Shown piece by piece: positions 46,833 through 58,669 of a stretch of 64,000 bases of DNA. The stretch covers positions 13,655,759-13,719,758 of the forward strand of contig CM042089.1 of assembly GCA_023512835.1 (NCBI GenBank), read 5' to 3'. This stretch comes from Taxillus chinensis (Eukaryota > Streptophyta > Magnoliopsida > Santalales > Loranthaceae). The position numbers were made by a program, and so were the translations under genes. Under the pieces are notes generated by a model. That model did not search any database and was not told the origin of the DNA. It saw nothing but the letters and a program-made list of their open reading frames with translations. Within the stretch, counting starts at the first letter, position 1; every line of letters begins with the position of its first letter.

Positions 46833-48161
46833 TTTCCAAACAAACCCCATCTCCATTACCCACATCATCCAAACCCAATTTTCTTACACAAAAGGCTTTT
46901 ACTCAAGCCCAACTAACACAAGCCCAATCAGAGAAAGAGTATTTTCAAATTATGCAAACATTGCTCCAATCCTCCAAAACAATCATCTTCTTCATATATG
47001 CTAATTCTCTCCCCGAGATCAATCTCGACCCATAGTAATTATCTATCACCATATGTGGTTAGTTAAAGTAACTACACCTCATTAGGTGCAACGCGCTAAT
47101 GAGCCCTCATTAAATCAATTGAACATTGTGGGATTTGCAAAAAAAAAAATCCCATATGGGCCCACTCCCAACGGGCTCCAAAGAATATCCAAGGTGCCTC
47201 TCCAAACAAGGCCCATTTCCAAAGAATAGCCTTGGTCAAGTTTATTTCAAAGTCTCTCCAAATAAGGCCTACTTCCAAAAATATCCAAATAAGGCCCATT
47301 TCCAAATAAGGCCCATCCATTCACATTGGCCCATTTCTAAATTTCTAAGATGAACAAAGAGGTTGGCCAAAGCCCAAACCCAACGACCCATCCAGACACG
47401 GTCCAAAATTCATCGACGTATTTGGCTCCGAGCAAAAATCAAACAAATGAAGGCCCAAAGCCCATATCAAAGAAAAGCCCATGACTCTATGGCCCATGTT
47501 GCAATCCAAAGCCCATGAAAAGCCATTCCCGCAGGCCCATGACGCCAAGCCTTGATCCAAGGCTTTATTTTACTATTCATAACCCACGTGGCATTTTATA
47601 AAAAAAAAGTCAAATTCCAAAGTTACCCTTCCTTTCTCAAGCCTCCTCTCATGCCTATATAAGTAGACTCTTCCCTCCTTTCTTCACAAGCTTTTTACTC
47701 TCCCAAGCCTTACAACACCCAAAGCCTCTCTCTCTCTCTCTCTCTCTCTCTCCTCCCGAGCTCCTCTCTCTCTCTCACTACAGTCCTTCCTTTTCCATAT
47801 ACAAAGCTTCCCTACAAAGCCTCCCCTCTCTCCTCCTCTTTTTTTCCATTTTCCAAATTTAGTTCAAATTTTATTTTCAAGGATGCTTGTTTGGAAGCTC
47901 GACGTTGTAATTTCCTTTCTAAATTCCAAAAGTTTGTATCAAAGGTTGGTACAAAGGTTTGTACATGTATTTCAAAGTTTCTAAATTGTTCTTTTTCTTA
48001 TCTTCTCTCTTCCCCGATCCCTTTCTATATTTATGTAAATACATATATACCATTAATATATATGTATATTAAATATATATAAAGTAAATAAAGTGTATAT
48101 ATATATGTATACATATACGATCTCATGATTATGTGTCTAGCTTTCGATCATGGCATATTAA

Positions 48162-48203
<42 letters not shown>

Positions 48204-48648
48204 TATATATGCTAAGCTACGATCTCATGATTATGTGTCTAGCTTTAGATCGTGAAGGTTTTAAATTTAATAAATATTATTATATCCTATTAAGTCCTTT
48301 TCTCCCTTTTTTTTTTTTTTAAAGTCTTTGTGTGGGCTTCATAGGTCATTATTTTGTTTTGACATTATTAGTTTACTTTTACTTTACGTCTATTTTTCTT
48401 TTCTTAAAGGTTTTTGGGTAAGCCCCACTGGCCATTATTATTATTGGTCTTATTAGTTTACTTTTATGTTTTAAAAGTTAAAAAAAATTAAAAATTAAAA
48501 TATTAAAAAGATATTGGTATATTCGGTGGAACTTAGTAACATCCTTCTCGGAAGGAAACCTAAATACAAACAACGCCACGTCCCAATAATTAAAAAGATT
48601 CGATACTAATATCACGCTTCCATTCCGTTTCTCCATTGGTATCAAAGC
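46833..48648 (+). pseudogene. Pararetrovirus intergenic region, promoter, leader and second primer site
   Basis: The segment has no credible gene. Bases 47190-47330 repeat 'aataaggcccatttccaaa' words. A TATATAAG box (47656-47663) is followed by CT-rich leader with a (CT)n tract (47727-47754), then leader text shared with 41210-41870 and 40000-40640 (reverse). The tRNA-Met site TGGTATCAAAGC is at 48637-48648. Two primer sites in direct order (41873 and 48637) bracket one deleted genome length, as in a circularly permuted or tandem integration. The frame at 47096-47320 (minus) is a by-product of the repeats. Confidence 0.7.
47656..47663 (+). promoter_or_regulatory. TATA box of the plus-strand pararetrovirus copy
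   Basis: TATATAAG sits 70 bp before a CT-rich leader, the standard layout of a caulimovirid pregenomic promoter. Several GGCCCA words lie upstream (47210-47540), which in plants can act as promoter elements. Activity is unknown. Confidence 0.6.
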
Positions 48649-49573
48649 CATCAAAGATGTAAATATAGAGTGAGTTATAATTATGAAACTGCCATCCAGT
48701 AGATGAATTGTTTTATGGGGACGTGATAGGCGTATCAAATTTGTGATATCATTATATTGGAGAAAAGCATTGTCGATCATAGGAGAAAATATAATAGGGC
48801 TTAATGGTGATACAAGCCTTGCCACTGCGATCGAGTAACAATGGTATCAAAGTTAGATTTGCCTCGTTATCCATATAAGTATTGCCATTGATCTTATAAT
48901 GATATCACTTATAATTCTCCTGTACCACTAAAAGATAGGTGAGTATACCATTATAAACCAAATAAAAGATAGTGGTGACTATTATAAATGTAATTTCTTT
49001 TAGGTGATATCTTTAGGATAGTTTGACAAAAGGAAATTATAAGCCTAAATTATACCATTTGACAAAAGGCTTATAAGCCTAAATTTTATAAAGGGAATTA
49101 TAATGATAATTATAAGCCTAGATTATAAATGGCTTATAATGGTTATAAGCTTTCACCCAATATTAGCCTTTTCTCCGATACTAAAGGTAAGTATACAATA
49201 ATGGCGATATCATAATGGATCACAAGAGAATATATAATAGTCACCTCTTGATAGGCTCACGATTAAATGTTCATTTTACCTTAAATGAACATTTAATTGC
49301 TTACCAATATAGGCCCATCCCCCAGGCTTGGCAAATTTGCCCCGCCATGCCTCCACCCACCCCGACCCGATTTGGCCCTACCCCGATACGCCATCAGGTC
49401 GGGCTCGGTCTTGCCCGACCCACCCCGACTCCGTATTTAAACAAAATTAAGTTAAAAAAGGCTGACCTGATACGACCTGTCTTTACTCGCTCGAAATACT
49501 AAAATAGTCGTAGTCCGGCGGGTTCGAGGCGGGTTGAGAATTTGGGTCGGGTTAGGTGCTCGAGTACTTGCTT
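48649..49573. other. Repeat-rich intergenic DNA
   Basis: No supported gene. Bases 49030-49165 repeat 'cttataagcctaaatt' words. Bases about 49310-49573 are GC-rich, with 'ccccgcc', 'cgacccg' and 'ggcgggttgag' text typical of a non-autonomous hAT-like repeat. The remainder of that repeat continues at 51863-51895 beyond the inserted solo LTR. Confidence 0.5.
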
Positions 49574-51862
49574 TGTAAGGATCCGTATATGTGTTAACAT
49601 AACTTATAGTATATATTTGATGTTAAGAAAGTTATTTTTGAGAATGTGGCCATTAATACAATCGTTTTAACTATATTGGGCCCTAATTTGAGGTCCAAGC
49701 CTTCCGGGGTTATTTAGTAATTTTTTGGGAGTTAAATTGAGGGTTAATAAATGAAAATAAAATTTAGGAGGGCTTTTGGAAATTATTAAAGAGGAGGACG
49801 AATTTTAATTAAAAATAGGGTTTTGGGGTTTTTATTATTTATTATAACTTTGTTTTGAGAAACCCTAGCCGCCGGAGGAGAGTTCTTAGTGTTCTTCGTG
49901 TTCTTCATCGTTCTTCGCCGATTCTAGACTGTTCTTGCATCCTTGCAGGTAGGTGATTCTTGATTCCTCGTTATTCTATTGCACGAACACAAACCGTTAG
50001 AATATATATATATATATACATAAACGTTTGGATATGTATGTATTTATATAAATATATTCATTTACGTGTATATACATACCAGTGGGCGATGTTACAGTTG
50101 GGCGGCGTGATTCGACCGGTTCAATCCTTGGACGAGCTATGACTCCGTATACCTTTTATCATATTCTAATTAGTTATTATTAATTTCTACTCCGTACAGT
50201 GCCAATTGGCCTGTTTTGCGCAAAGTATAAAGACACCAGCCGTCGAATGACAACGTTAATGTCTCCATGACGGGGGGGTCTATACGTTCCTGCTCCACAA
50301 TCCGTTCGATCCAATGCAAAGACAAAAGTTTTGTTTTATTTTATTTAATTTTTCTCTAATCAAAAAAAGGGGCATCTTTACGCATGGTTTCAGTAAGTGT
50401 TGAAAGAAAAGGGGCATCTTTTTTTAGTGTCGATTTTAAAAAGGAGGGCTTAATTGATTATGGAATTAAGTCGTACGTGTCAATAAGCTTTATACGTGGC
50501 ATAAATTGTAGCATTAAATCCGCTGATTACGAAGTCGCGCATGGTATTATATATTTGTATTTTGATAATTATCAAGATATATAGATAACTTTAATTTAAT
50601 TTGATTTAGTAGTAAAAATAACATATTCATTGATACCATTCCAATAGCAGGGTCAAACAAGAAATATGTATTGTTAGTTTAATAATGAAAATAAGGGTTT
50701 GGTTTGATATTATAGTTTAATAATATTAAGTATTACTCGAAGTTTGATATTATTAATTTATCATCTAAAATATTATCCAAGGATTGACATTAATAGTTTG
50801 GTATTAGATACTGCTTGTATTAATATTTATGGGCCGACACCGGAAATATTGCCTCGTAGTCCAATGTTAGAAATTGGCATTTAAATGTTAGTGGGAATTT
50901 AGCTTAATATTACTTAATTGATATTTAAGGTGTTGGATGTTTGATGAATATTTATATATGTATTTATATCTATATATATTATTTTTGTTACTGTCGTATC
51001 ACGAATTAAATATTTTGTAAGGTCGTTATATTAATTTGACCTGTTGAAATATTCTATTTATTGGATTATATGTGGAATTGGTGGAGTGGTTAATAACCGC
51101 AGTCCCACATAAGGCCGGGAAGAGGCCGCAGGTCCCCTATGTGGCCGAGGTGATCGAGGTCCCATACGTGGGAAGTTGTCTCTAAGACACCCACAGTCCA
51201 ACATACGGCTATCTCTGGGTAATGACCGGGATCCTCGGAGCCGGATGGGGAATCTCCCCGGACGGTTGGATCGTTCCGGTGTGTACCCTTAATGAATGAA
51301 ATGTAATGTGTGATATTATATTTTGTGATTGAATGTAAGTTAGTCATATAAAGTAGGACACTACACCGCACAAGCATACACCCATCAAGTGCAGATTTGG
51401 AATTTACAAGTATAGGATAATGGTGAGATGGAGATCACCTACCGGGCATTTGTGATCACCCCTACTTTGTTGACATGTTTTGTGTATCACCATTCGCTAG
51501 AGGCTAGTCCGGTTTTAATTTTAACTGTTTAGTTTTATAAAACAGGTTTCATAATTCTAACTTGGTTTATGGATTTTATAAAACATGATTGATTTTATTA
51601 TTTCTTATTCGGACTCGGGTCCGTGACAAGCTTGTACGAACCTTTTGTGAACTTATTTGTGAGTGATTTTGGGTACTGGACATTTATGAGAATTGATTGC
51701 ATTGTCATGTTTTTTTAAAAATAAATTTTGAATTTAATTCATCGAGTATACACCCTACCCCTGTTGTAGGATTGTATAGAACGGATCGCCACTAACCCTC
51801 AATTCTCGGATGGGAAAGGGAAAGTAGCTCTGTCTGTAATTTTTGAATTTGGGGGCGTGACA
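49574..51862 (+). mobile_element. Solo LTR (2,289 bp) with TGCTT target duplication
   Basis: It starts TGTAAGGATCC and ends 'gggggcgtgaca'. TGCTT occurs immediately before (49569-49573) and after (51863-51867). There is no primer-binding site after it and no polypurine tract before it, so it is a solo LTR left by LTR-LTR recombination. Landmarks shared with the LTRs at 24688 and 6166 include 'gcaggtaggtga' near 49945, a CATATG-type motif array at 51090-51215 and 'tcacccctactttg' near 51456. Small frames inside are not called. Confidence 0.88.
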
Positions 51863-51867
51863 TGCTT

Positions 51868-54800
51868 GACCCCGAACCCGACCTGCCATGCTCACTATTC
51901 ACCTAAGCCCTATCCCAATGTTTCTTCATTCATTTATATCAAAATAGTAATTATAGCTTTTGAGATCGCCATTAACAAAATTAGCATAGCTTTCTACGGT
52001 TTTGCTATAGAGGGCTTGAATACCGAGGTAAGAGTATTGTCACAGTGGAATGACAATTTGGTCTGAACTCGTCCGCCCATCCCAAATGGGGCAAAGTTTC
52101 TTTTTGAATTTTTTGGGGCATTTGTATGGGAAAAAATCCTCGGCAAAATAATGTCAGGACGGGACCCGAACCTACGACTTTCTACATGTAACTTATGATC
52201 TAATCATCAAGTTAAATCGTTTTGGTTATATATACTTATACATTTAATATATATACTTATGATATAATACCTATAAATAATACCAAGCAAAGAATAAAAT
52301 CGTTTTTATATAATTAATATTATATACTTATAATATAACATATAATATATATATATACTTTTATATAACTATTATTATTATTATCATTAATGATAAGTAA
52401 TAATAATAATAATATTAGTAATGATGATAAAAATGTATGATTTGTTTTAAAAGTAATAATAATTACATGTTAATATATTTTTATATTATCATAAAAAAAT
52501 TAAATGTACTATTATTATTTTCATATAAAATACAAATTAATTAGATTCAAAATTAGTTTCAGTTATATATTAGTTCAATACTAATATACTATATAATTTT
52601 TAAATTATATCACTTTTATTATATTTTATATGCTTGTATTTTATATTAAAACATTACTACTATTTTTACTAAATAATTATTTTTATTTAAATATAAATAT
52701 ATATACTTTGTGAGTGATATTATTTTTAACATAAATCATTTACTCATTATTATTATTAATAGTTATATTATTTTTGCTATTAGCATTATTTATATGTTAG
52801 ATTTTAAATATATACACTATTTATGTAAACATAGTAAAACAATATTCATTTATGATATATGTAATAGTTATTGACAAACCGTTTTAACATGAGTTATTAA
52901 ACTCTCGGATACACAATAATTATCGTAGTTACTTATGTTATATATATAGTTATATAGTTATCACTATATATATGTATGTATAAATTTTAATTAATAAGTA
53001 ATAATTTAGGAAGCTTAATAGTGATAATCTAAGAAATAATTTGATTCCACTGAGGCATGGGGAGGGAATATGAAGATGGGGACTTGCAGACCAAAACTCC
53101 CACCCGCCTTGGCCCCATTGCCATCTCTCTAATTGGTCGGCTGGTAGGTAATCAATGGTGACACCAAATATAAAGGGAAAAATTATAATTATAAGCTAGG
53201 GTAATTTTGTTAGATTCTTTTTGAGAATTATTTTTAGCTCCCATCAAATAGTTATTCTCTTTTCTCTTTTTATTCTTACTATTCTTTTTTCATATTATAT
53301 TATTATTTGGATAAATACAATGACTAATTTAATAATTAATACAAATTTATGAATAAGAATATTTTTAGATTATGAAAAAAGTTATAATTTTCATCAAAAT
53401 TTAAAGACAACAATGGCTAATCCAATGTCAACACTCTAATCCCTTTTGGTTAAAAAGTAGAAAAAAATTAAAAGAAACTTAGGTGAAAAAAATGGTTAAA
53501 AGAAAAACGGAAAAAAAGTCATTCGGTTTTGTTGGAAAATAAGTAGACCAAATAGTTTTTTAGTTTAATTAGAATTAGAAAAGTGTAAAAAAAAGTAGTA
53601 TTATTTAAAATATTATTTTTGTCCTTACATATATAATTGTGTAAATTTGTATAATAGGTAGAAAAGGCTAATTTTATAGTTTTGATAATTTTTCATAGCA
53701 AATCCACTATTTTGATTGGCATACAAATAATTTTGGTTTTTCATATTATTTTAATATATATATTTTTTTATACAGATTTCAATTATAATTTGAGGTCAAT
53801 ATTATTTTATGTAAGCAAATTTATTAAAACTTTTAGTTTGTCCACTATTAATGTTTTTATAAAGTTATAAGCAAAAATATATTATTGAAATTAAAAAGTC
53901 GATCATATGACATTTTGTTTTATAAAAATAGAGATAGAAATGTTGAAAGTAGTTGTTGTTGTTATTATTATTATGCTCATAGGCATAGGTTGCTCTATTT
54001 AAAAATTAAGAAATATTAAGAGATAAATGTTGTATATATGTACAATGTGGAGATAAATTACAACACCGACTTACACACAAAATTATCAACTAGCAATGAT
54101 AAGGTCAGTATGAGGGGTGACATATCAAGAAGCCAATACATCCCTACTTTGTTGAGCAGGATTAAAAAAAAGTATTGGCTAAACTGTAGATTCTAGTATG
54201 CAATTAAGAACTCATCATAAATTGGCACAAAAGCTGAAGAAATATCTGGGGGGAAATCCTTTAGTAATGAGATTTCAACATCAATTCTCCAACAACCTAT
54301 GTTCTAAACACTCCATGGGAATTTGGAAAACACTATCAACTATTATCCCTTTTTATATCAACCAGATATCAACCTCAATTAGCTTTCACAACTAAAAAAG
54401 TTTCCTACATGTAATAGAGCAAGTTTGCAATCGTTACAAAAAAAAGAGAAGGATCCTTAAGGCTTCCAGTACTTCATTCTTTTCGATTGTAAATAACAAT
54501 AAATTGTCTTCATTTGACACTCTCCGATTATGAATAAGGCAAAGGGACAATACTTCATGTGATTTTTATAATGAACTGATTTATGATTTATGTCAATAAT
54601 TTTAACACACTTTCTATTATTTAGATGTAGAAAGCAAATTTCCAAATCTATGCTCCTACCGACTCTTCACATGACTCTTTATATCTTAAAAAAATATATA
54701 GTAAGTCTTTATTCTAAGAGTTAACTTTATTCTTTATATATTATGTTATTATTTTCTTAAAAATTTTCTTTCTCATCATTTATCTCTCTCTTTGTGACAC

Positions 54801-55600
54801 CCTCTCATCTCTCTTCTCTCAGCGTCTGTGGCAGAAGGTGCATGAATCCTAGCGGTGTGGCTAGAAGGCCTCAACTAGAAGGCTGTGGCGATGGAGCTTT
54901 GGCCCTAGCTAGATCAAGAGCCTCAAGTACTCCGGTAAGTCGCAGCGATAGCGGCCAAACGTTTTGCCATCGTGTCCACCAAATGAGTTTTGCTTCCGTC
55001 AACTGTCACATCTGTCATCAGCTGTTGTCACCCATCACTAGAAATGCTACCGCAGATCAGTTTTTTGCCTCTCTCAACAGCCTTTGTCCCATTTGTTCTC
55101 GACCTCCTCCCCCACTTATAGCAAGCTTTCGTTGGCTTCTTCAAGCCAAACCAAGCCCCGTGTCACTGAATGTTTTAATTAAAATAAAACAACTCAATAA
55201 TAAAATATAATATTTTAATAAATATAAAAGTAAATTAAAAATTATTGTTGTACTTGTATATATAAAATAACTCTTTCGCATTTCAAAATATCTTTGCATG
55301 TGAATAAAATACAAAGAAGGGGAAAAATGCCCTAAAAACATAGTTTTATAGGATCAAATGATGACACTTAAAAATTATAATATAAAGAGAGGGGAGACAA
55401 TAATTTTTCTACAAAAAGTAATTCGAAATTTTAGCTTGGTTTAGTGGAAAAAAAAACAGAAATTAAACAAATTTCAATGCGAAGATAACAAAAATTGGAC
55501 ATTAATATTTTAAGAGTCACGTTATGTATAAGTATATTATGGAGATATTAGTTTTTTTAAATATTTATAGGTAAAATATATTTTTTATTTTTATTTACAT
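51868..55600. other. AT-rich intergenic DNA, no supported gene
   Basis: 52200-53020 is extremely AT-rich. 53050-53130 is GC-richer, like a fragment of a hAT-type repeat. A frame of 138 codons at 54794-55210 (opening with ACG-type context and a first ATG at 54841) has a few gene-like traits, such as a CT-rich lead and a possible GTAAG donor at 54934. I recognise no domain, and it ends in AT-rich DNA, so I do not call a gene. Confidence 0.5.
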
Positions 55601-55629
55601 GTAAATAAATTTTTTCATATTTTATTTGT

Positions 55630-55818
55630 TTTCTTTTCACTTAAATTGCTTTTTTGTTCGTAAAACCTACCACAACCTACTACGCAGTCCGCAGCCCCCC
55701 TGCCCGTTGAATTTAGTCAGTGAGTCAGCAGTCGACGAGAATTCTTCTCCACACGTCTTCCATCGAGTCTCTCCGCGATCTGCATAAATTTCAAGTTCTT
55801 CACACAACGCCCCCAACA
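55630..55818 (+). promoter_or_regulatory. Promoter-proximal region and 5' UTR of riboflavin synthase
   Basis: Bases about 55630-55818 reappear inverted at about 58813-59000. The frame that continues upstream of the ATG to 55720 opens at a GTG and is not the likely start. No TATA box was assigned. Confidence 0.45.
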
Positions 55819-56670
55819 ATGGCTATTACCAGATATCTGTCTCCTCTCTGCAAAACCCTAGAACCCTCCCCTCCAACACCCATAATTTTCAATCCATACG
55901 GCGTTTCCCGCAATGCCTATCTCCGATTCAACCCCACTTCCAAACCCCCGTCGGCACAAATCCTAATCCCAGGCCATAAGCCCAATACCCAATTCAGGCC
56001 CCATCGAAGGACGGCCCCAATTCAATCCCCGATTCGGTCCCTCTTCACCGGAATCGTCGAAGAAATGGGCGAAATTAAGCAACTGGGAGCCGCCACGCAC
56101 GGCGGATTCGAGATGAGGATCGCCGCGAAGAAGGTTCTCGGCGGGGTCAACCTCGGCGACAGCATCTCCGTCAATGGGACATGCCTCACGGTGACGGAAT
56201 TCGACACCCAGTTTTCAGAATTCACGGTCGGCTTGTCGCCGGAGACTCTCCGGAAGACGTCGTTGTCAGAGCTCGCTCCGGGATCGGCAGTCAACCTGGA
56301 GAGGGCGCTCACGCCGGAGTCGCGAATGGGGGGGCATTTCGTACAGGGACACGTGGACGGGACAGGCGAAATTGTGGCGATGGTACCGGAGGGAGACTCG
56401 CTGTGGATGAAGGTGAGGACAGTGCCTGAGATTTTGAGATACATCGTGCCCAAGGGCTATATTACGGTGGACGGGACGAGCTTGACTGTAGTGAAGGTGT
56501 TTGATGAAGAACAGTGTTTTAATTTCATGTTGGTGGCTTATACCCAGAAAGAGGTTGTGATTTCTAGGAAGAATGTTGGGCAGAAGGTGAATCTAGAAGT
56601 GGATATTCTTGGCAAATACGTAGAGAGGATTCTCAGCTCTGGGTCGTCTAGTTCTGTTCAATCTTCATGA
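55819..56670 (+). CDS. Riboflavin synthase alpha subunit, plastid-targeted
   Basis: It encodes 283 residues in one exon and catalyses the last step of riboflavin formation: two 6,7-dimethyl-8-ribityllumazine molecules give riboflavin and a pyrimidinedione. Residues 1 to about 74 form a serine-, proline- and arginine-rich leader with few acids, as in chloroplast transit peptides. The core begins at residue 75 with LFTGIVEEMGEI, the family's normal N-terminus. The first lumazine-binding barrel includes GDSISVNGTCLTV; the second begins near MGGHFVQGHVDGTG and includes ITVDGTSLTVV. Two barrels of about 95 residues each are as expected. The ATG at 55819 is chosen because the frame upstream lacks another ATG. 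The coding part is GC-rich (about 56030-56470) against AT-rich surroundings. A diverged inverted copy of its 5' end lies at 58670-59000. Confidence 0.95.
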   Translation: MAITRYLSPLCKTLEPSPPTPIIFNPYGVSRNAYLRFNPTSKPPSAQILIPGHKPNTQFRPHRRTAPIQSPIRSLFTGIVEEMGEIKQLGAATHGGFEMRIAAKKVLGGVNLGDSISVNGTCLTVTEFDTQFSEFTVGLSPETLRKTSLSELAPGSAVNLERALTPESRMGGHFVQGHVDGTGEIVAMVPEGDSLWMKVRTVPEILRYIVPKGYITVDGTSLTVVKVFDEEQCFNFMLVAYTQKEVVISRKNVGQKVNLEVDILGKYVERILSSGSSSSVQSS

Positions 56671-57676
56671 TGGAGAGGTATGCACTTTGTTTTGGCTTCT
56701 TGAATGGTATTTTATATGCGTGTATGCCTGTGTGAATTTAACTTCAAATAATGGATCTGGAAACACAAGCATGCAAGGGGCAAATAGATTAAAGAGTGGT
56801 ATGCTTCAACAAGGTATGGCATAAACATTAAAAAAAACTTTCCTATTTATTTAAACAATACTTTATTCCTTTTAACTGGACTTGATCATGATCTATCTCC
56901 CCTATCCCATATTTGCCTTTTCTATGCTTGTTCACTCTCGCTCAACGTGCTTGGCTTAAAAATATTATTCTAGTCGGTGCTATTAAGTATTAATGGCCAT
57001 TTTACAAATGTTAAGTTCTTTTGCGATGACGTGACATCTCCAAAATCCAAATCTGAATTTTTCAACCCAGTCGGTGGACTTCACATTCTCAAATTGGCTG
57101 CTGATGTATCTCTCTGATAAAGAGGTTAACCATTCCCAACATTGCAGCATTTATCATGTCGCTTTTGCTGCATTTAAAGTGATGCTATTTTGATTATCAG
57201 GGGTAACTCGTTCATATTATCGAATTAGTCCTAACAGGGATTTGTTAAACAGTATACAAGCGTAAAAGGCATGTGTTGCTAGATGTTTCTCAATATGACT
57301 GACATGCCCCATTTATAATTGTGTTAATGAGATGTCCATACGAATATATACTGCTTCAATAGTGAAAGAAGGTGAGGCTGGTATATACCAATGAATGAGA
57401 TCCATATTTTTGCTGAATATGAATTTATCCTTTTTCAGAAAGTGAACAATCTAGTTAATTTTTTTCTTCTATTTCAGTATTTATAATTCTCTATGCGTAA
57501 CTTACTTTAATACATGGTTTCATGACCTATTACTTTTGCGCAAGAAGCTTTTCTCTCCTATAGTCGATGATTGTTAATTGATTGGAGTCACCTTTTATTA
57601 TTCGAAATTCTTGCTGCCTCATTCAATAAAAGAAATCATTTTATTTTTAATTGCTTGAGGACATTATCCTTCAGCA
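56671..57676. other. 3' flank of riboflavin synthase
   Basis: This is ordinary AT-rich sequence and probably includes the 3' UTR. I see no gene. The stretch ending 'cattatccttcag' just before 57677 resembles an intron end with a 3' splice site, in keeping with the exon fragment that follows. Confidence 0.5.
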
Positions 57677-57760
57677 GAAACTACAAAGGAATTTGTGAAA
57701 ATACTGAAACTTAAGGTTGGCCAAACAGTCCTTGATGTTGGTTGTGGCTGTGGCCAAACA
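57677..57760 (+). pseudogene. Exon fragment of phosphoethanolamine N-methyltransferase
   Basis: Twenty-eight codons read ETTKEFVKILKLKVGQTVLD followed by VGCGCGQT. This corresponds to the S-adenosylmethionine-binding motif I region of plant phosphoethanolamine N-methyltransferases, where ETTKEFV followed by the VLDVGCG loop is characteristic. A splice-acceptor-like CAG precedes it. After the glycine loop the similarity stops and the frame runs into unrelated AT-rich DNA, so this is a captured or decayed fragment, not a working gene. Other SAM methyltransferases share VLDVGCG but not the ETTKEFV lead. Confidence 0.75.
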
Positions 57761-58669
57761 ATATTATTTTCCTTGCTCTTCTTCATGTTTTATTACCCAG
57801 AAATTAAACGTCACTTTGAGTTCACTCCATTGATAATCTTTACGGTATGATAGATAGTGGTTATATTATGTTTTTATTTATATAATCTTTTTGTTCATAT
57901 GATTTGACCTTACTTTTTATTTTTTAAAATCTATTTTTTGTAACTTCAATTATTATTTTGATTTTTCTTGCAGAATGATAGAGGACTTTTAATTTATTCG
58001 GGCATGGACGGAAGATGACATGATTAAGAGTTTTGTTTTGAAATATTATTATTTTTAAGTATTTATAATATGTTTTGTAAGAGAGATGTGATAAGATATT
58101 TTAAATATGTTGGTTATTTTGAATTGTAACATTTTAAAAGATTATTTTGTAATGTATGTGAAGGGAATTTTTTTTATATAAGTAATATATGTGAAGGGAA
58201 TTAGAAATGCAATTGGGATAGTTTGGTTTTTTTGAATATTGATTGTTTTTGTAATTTTTAAGTATTTGATGAATTATAACCAATAATTATAAGTATTTAA
58301 GAAAATTTATTATATACATTTGTAAGATAAAATAATTGTTTCATTGTGATCTATTATAAGTTTTTTTAGTGTGTCAGTCTGTTTAGTTTATAATATGTTT
58401 TTTACTTTTTGTAACACAAAAAATATCATATTGTATAATCTTTTACAATACATAATTGTAACATGAGAGAAAGTGTTATTTAAAGAGTATTATGGTAAGC
58501 TAAAATAAACATTCGGAAATTTTTTATAAGATAATAATATGTATTATTGTATGATCTACTATAATAGGAAATCATAACACATTAAAAAGATGGAAGATTT
58601 TTTATAAGTCAAGCAAATCTAACACACTAAAATGTCTTATGATAACAAAAAGTTTGTTTTCTTGTAGTG
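57761..58669. mobile_element. CACTA-type transposon end segment
   Basis: The right end reads GTTTTCTTGTAGTG (58656-58669), the reverse complement of CACTACAAGAAAAC, the standard plant CACTA terminus. Internal words such as 'ttttagtgtgt' (near 58365, and reversed near 58626) look like subterminal repeats. Bases 57980-58040 resemble the tail of an En/Spm-type transposon gene ('gcatggacggaagatgaca'). The left end was not found, so the element is truncated or its other terminus has decayed. Confidence 0.6.

Noticed and set aside
54794..55210. 138-codon frame with a possible splice donor
   Set aside because: No recognised domain, it ends in AT-rich DNA, and there is no partner exon I could identify.
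55720..55818. N-terminal extension of riboflavin synthase
   Set aside because: The extension opens with GTG and has no ATG. The first in-frame ATG at 55819 gives a normal transit peptide and length.
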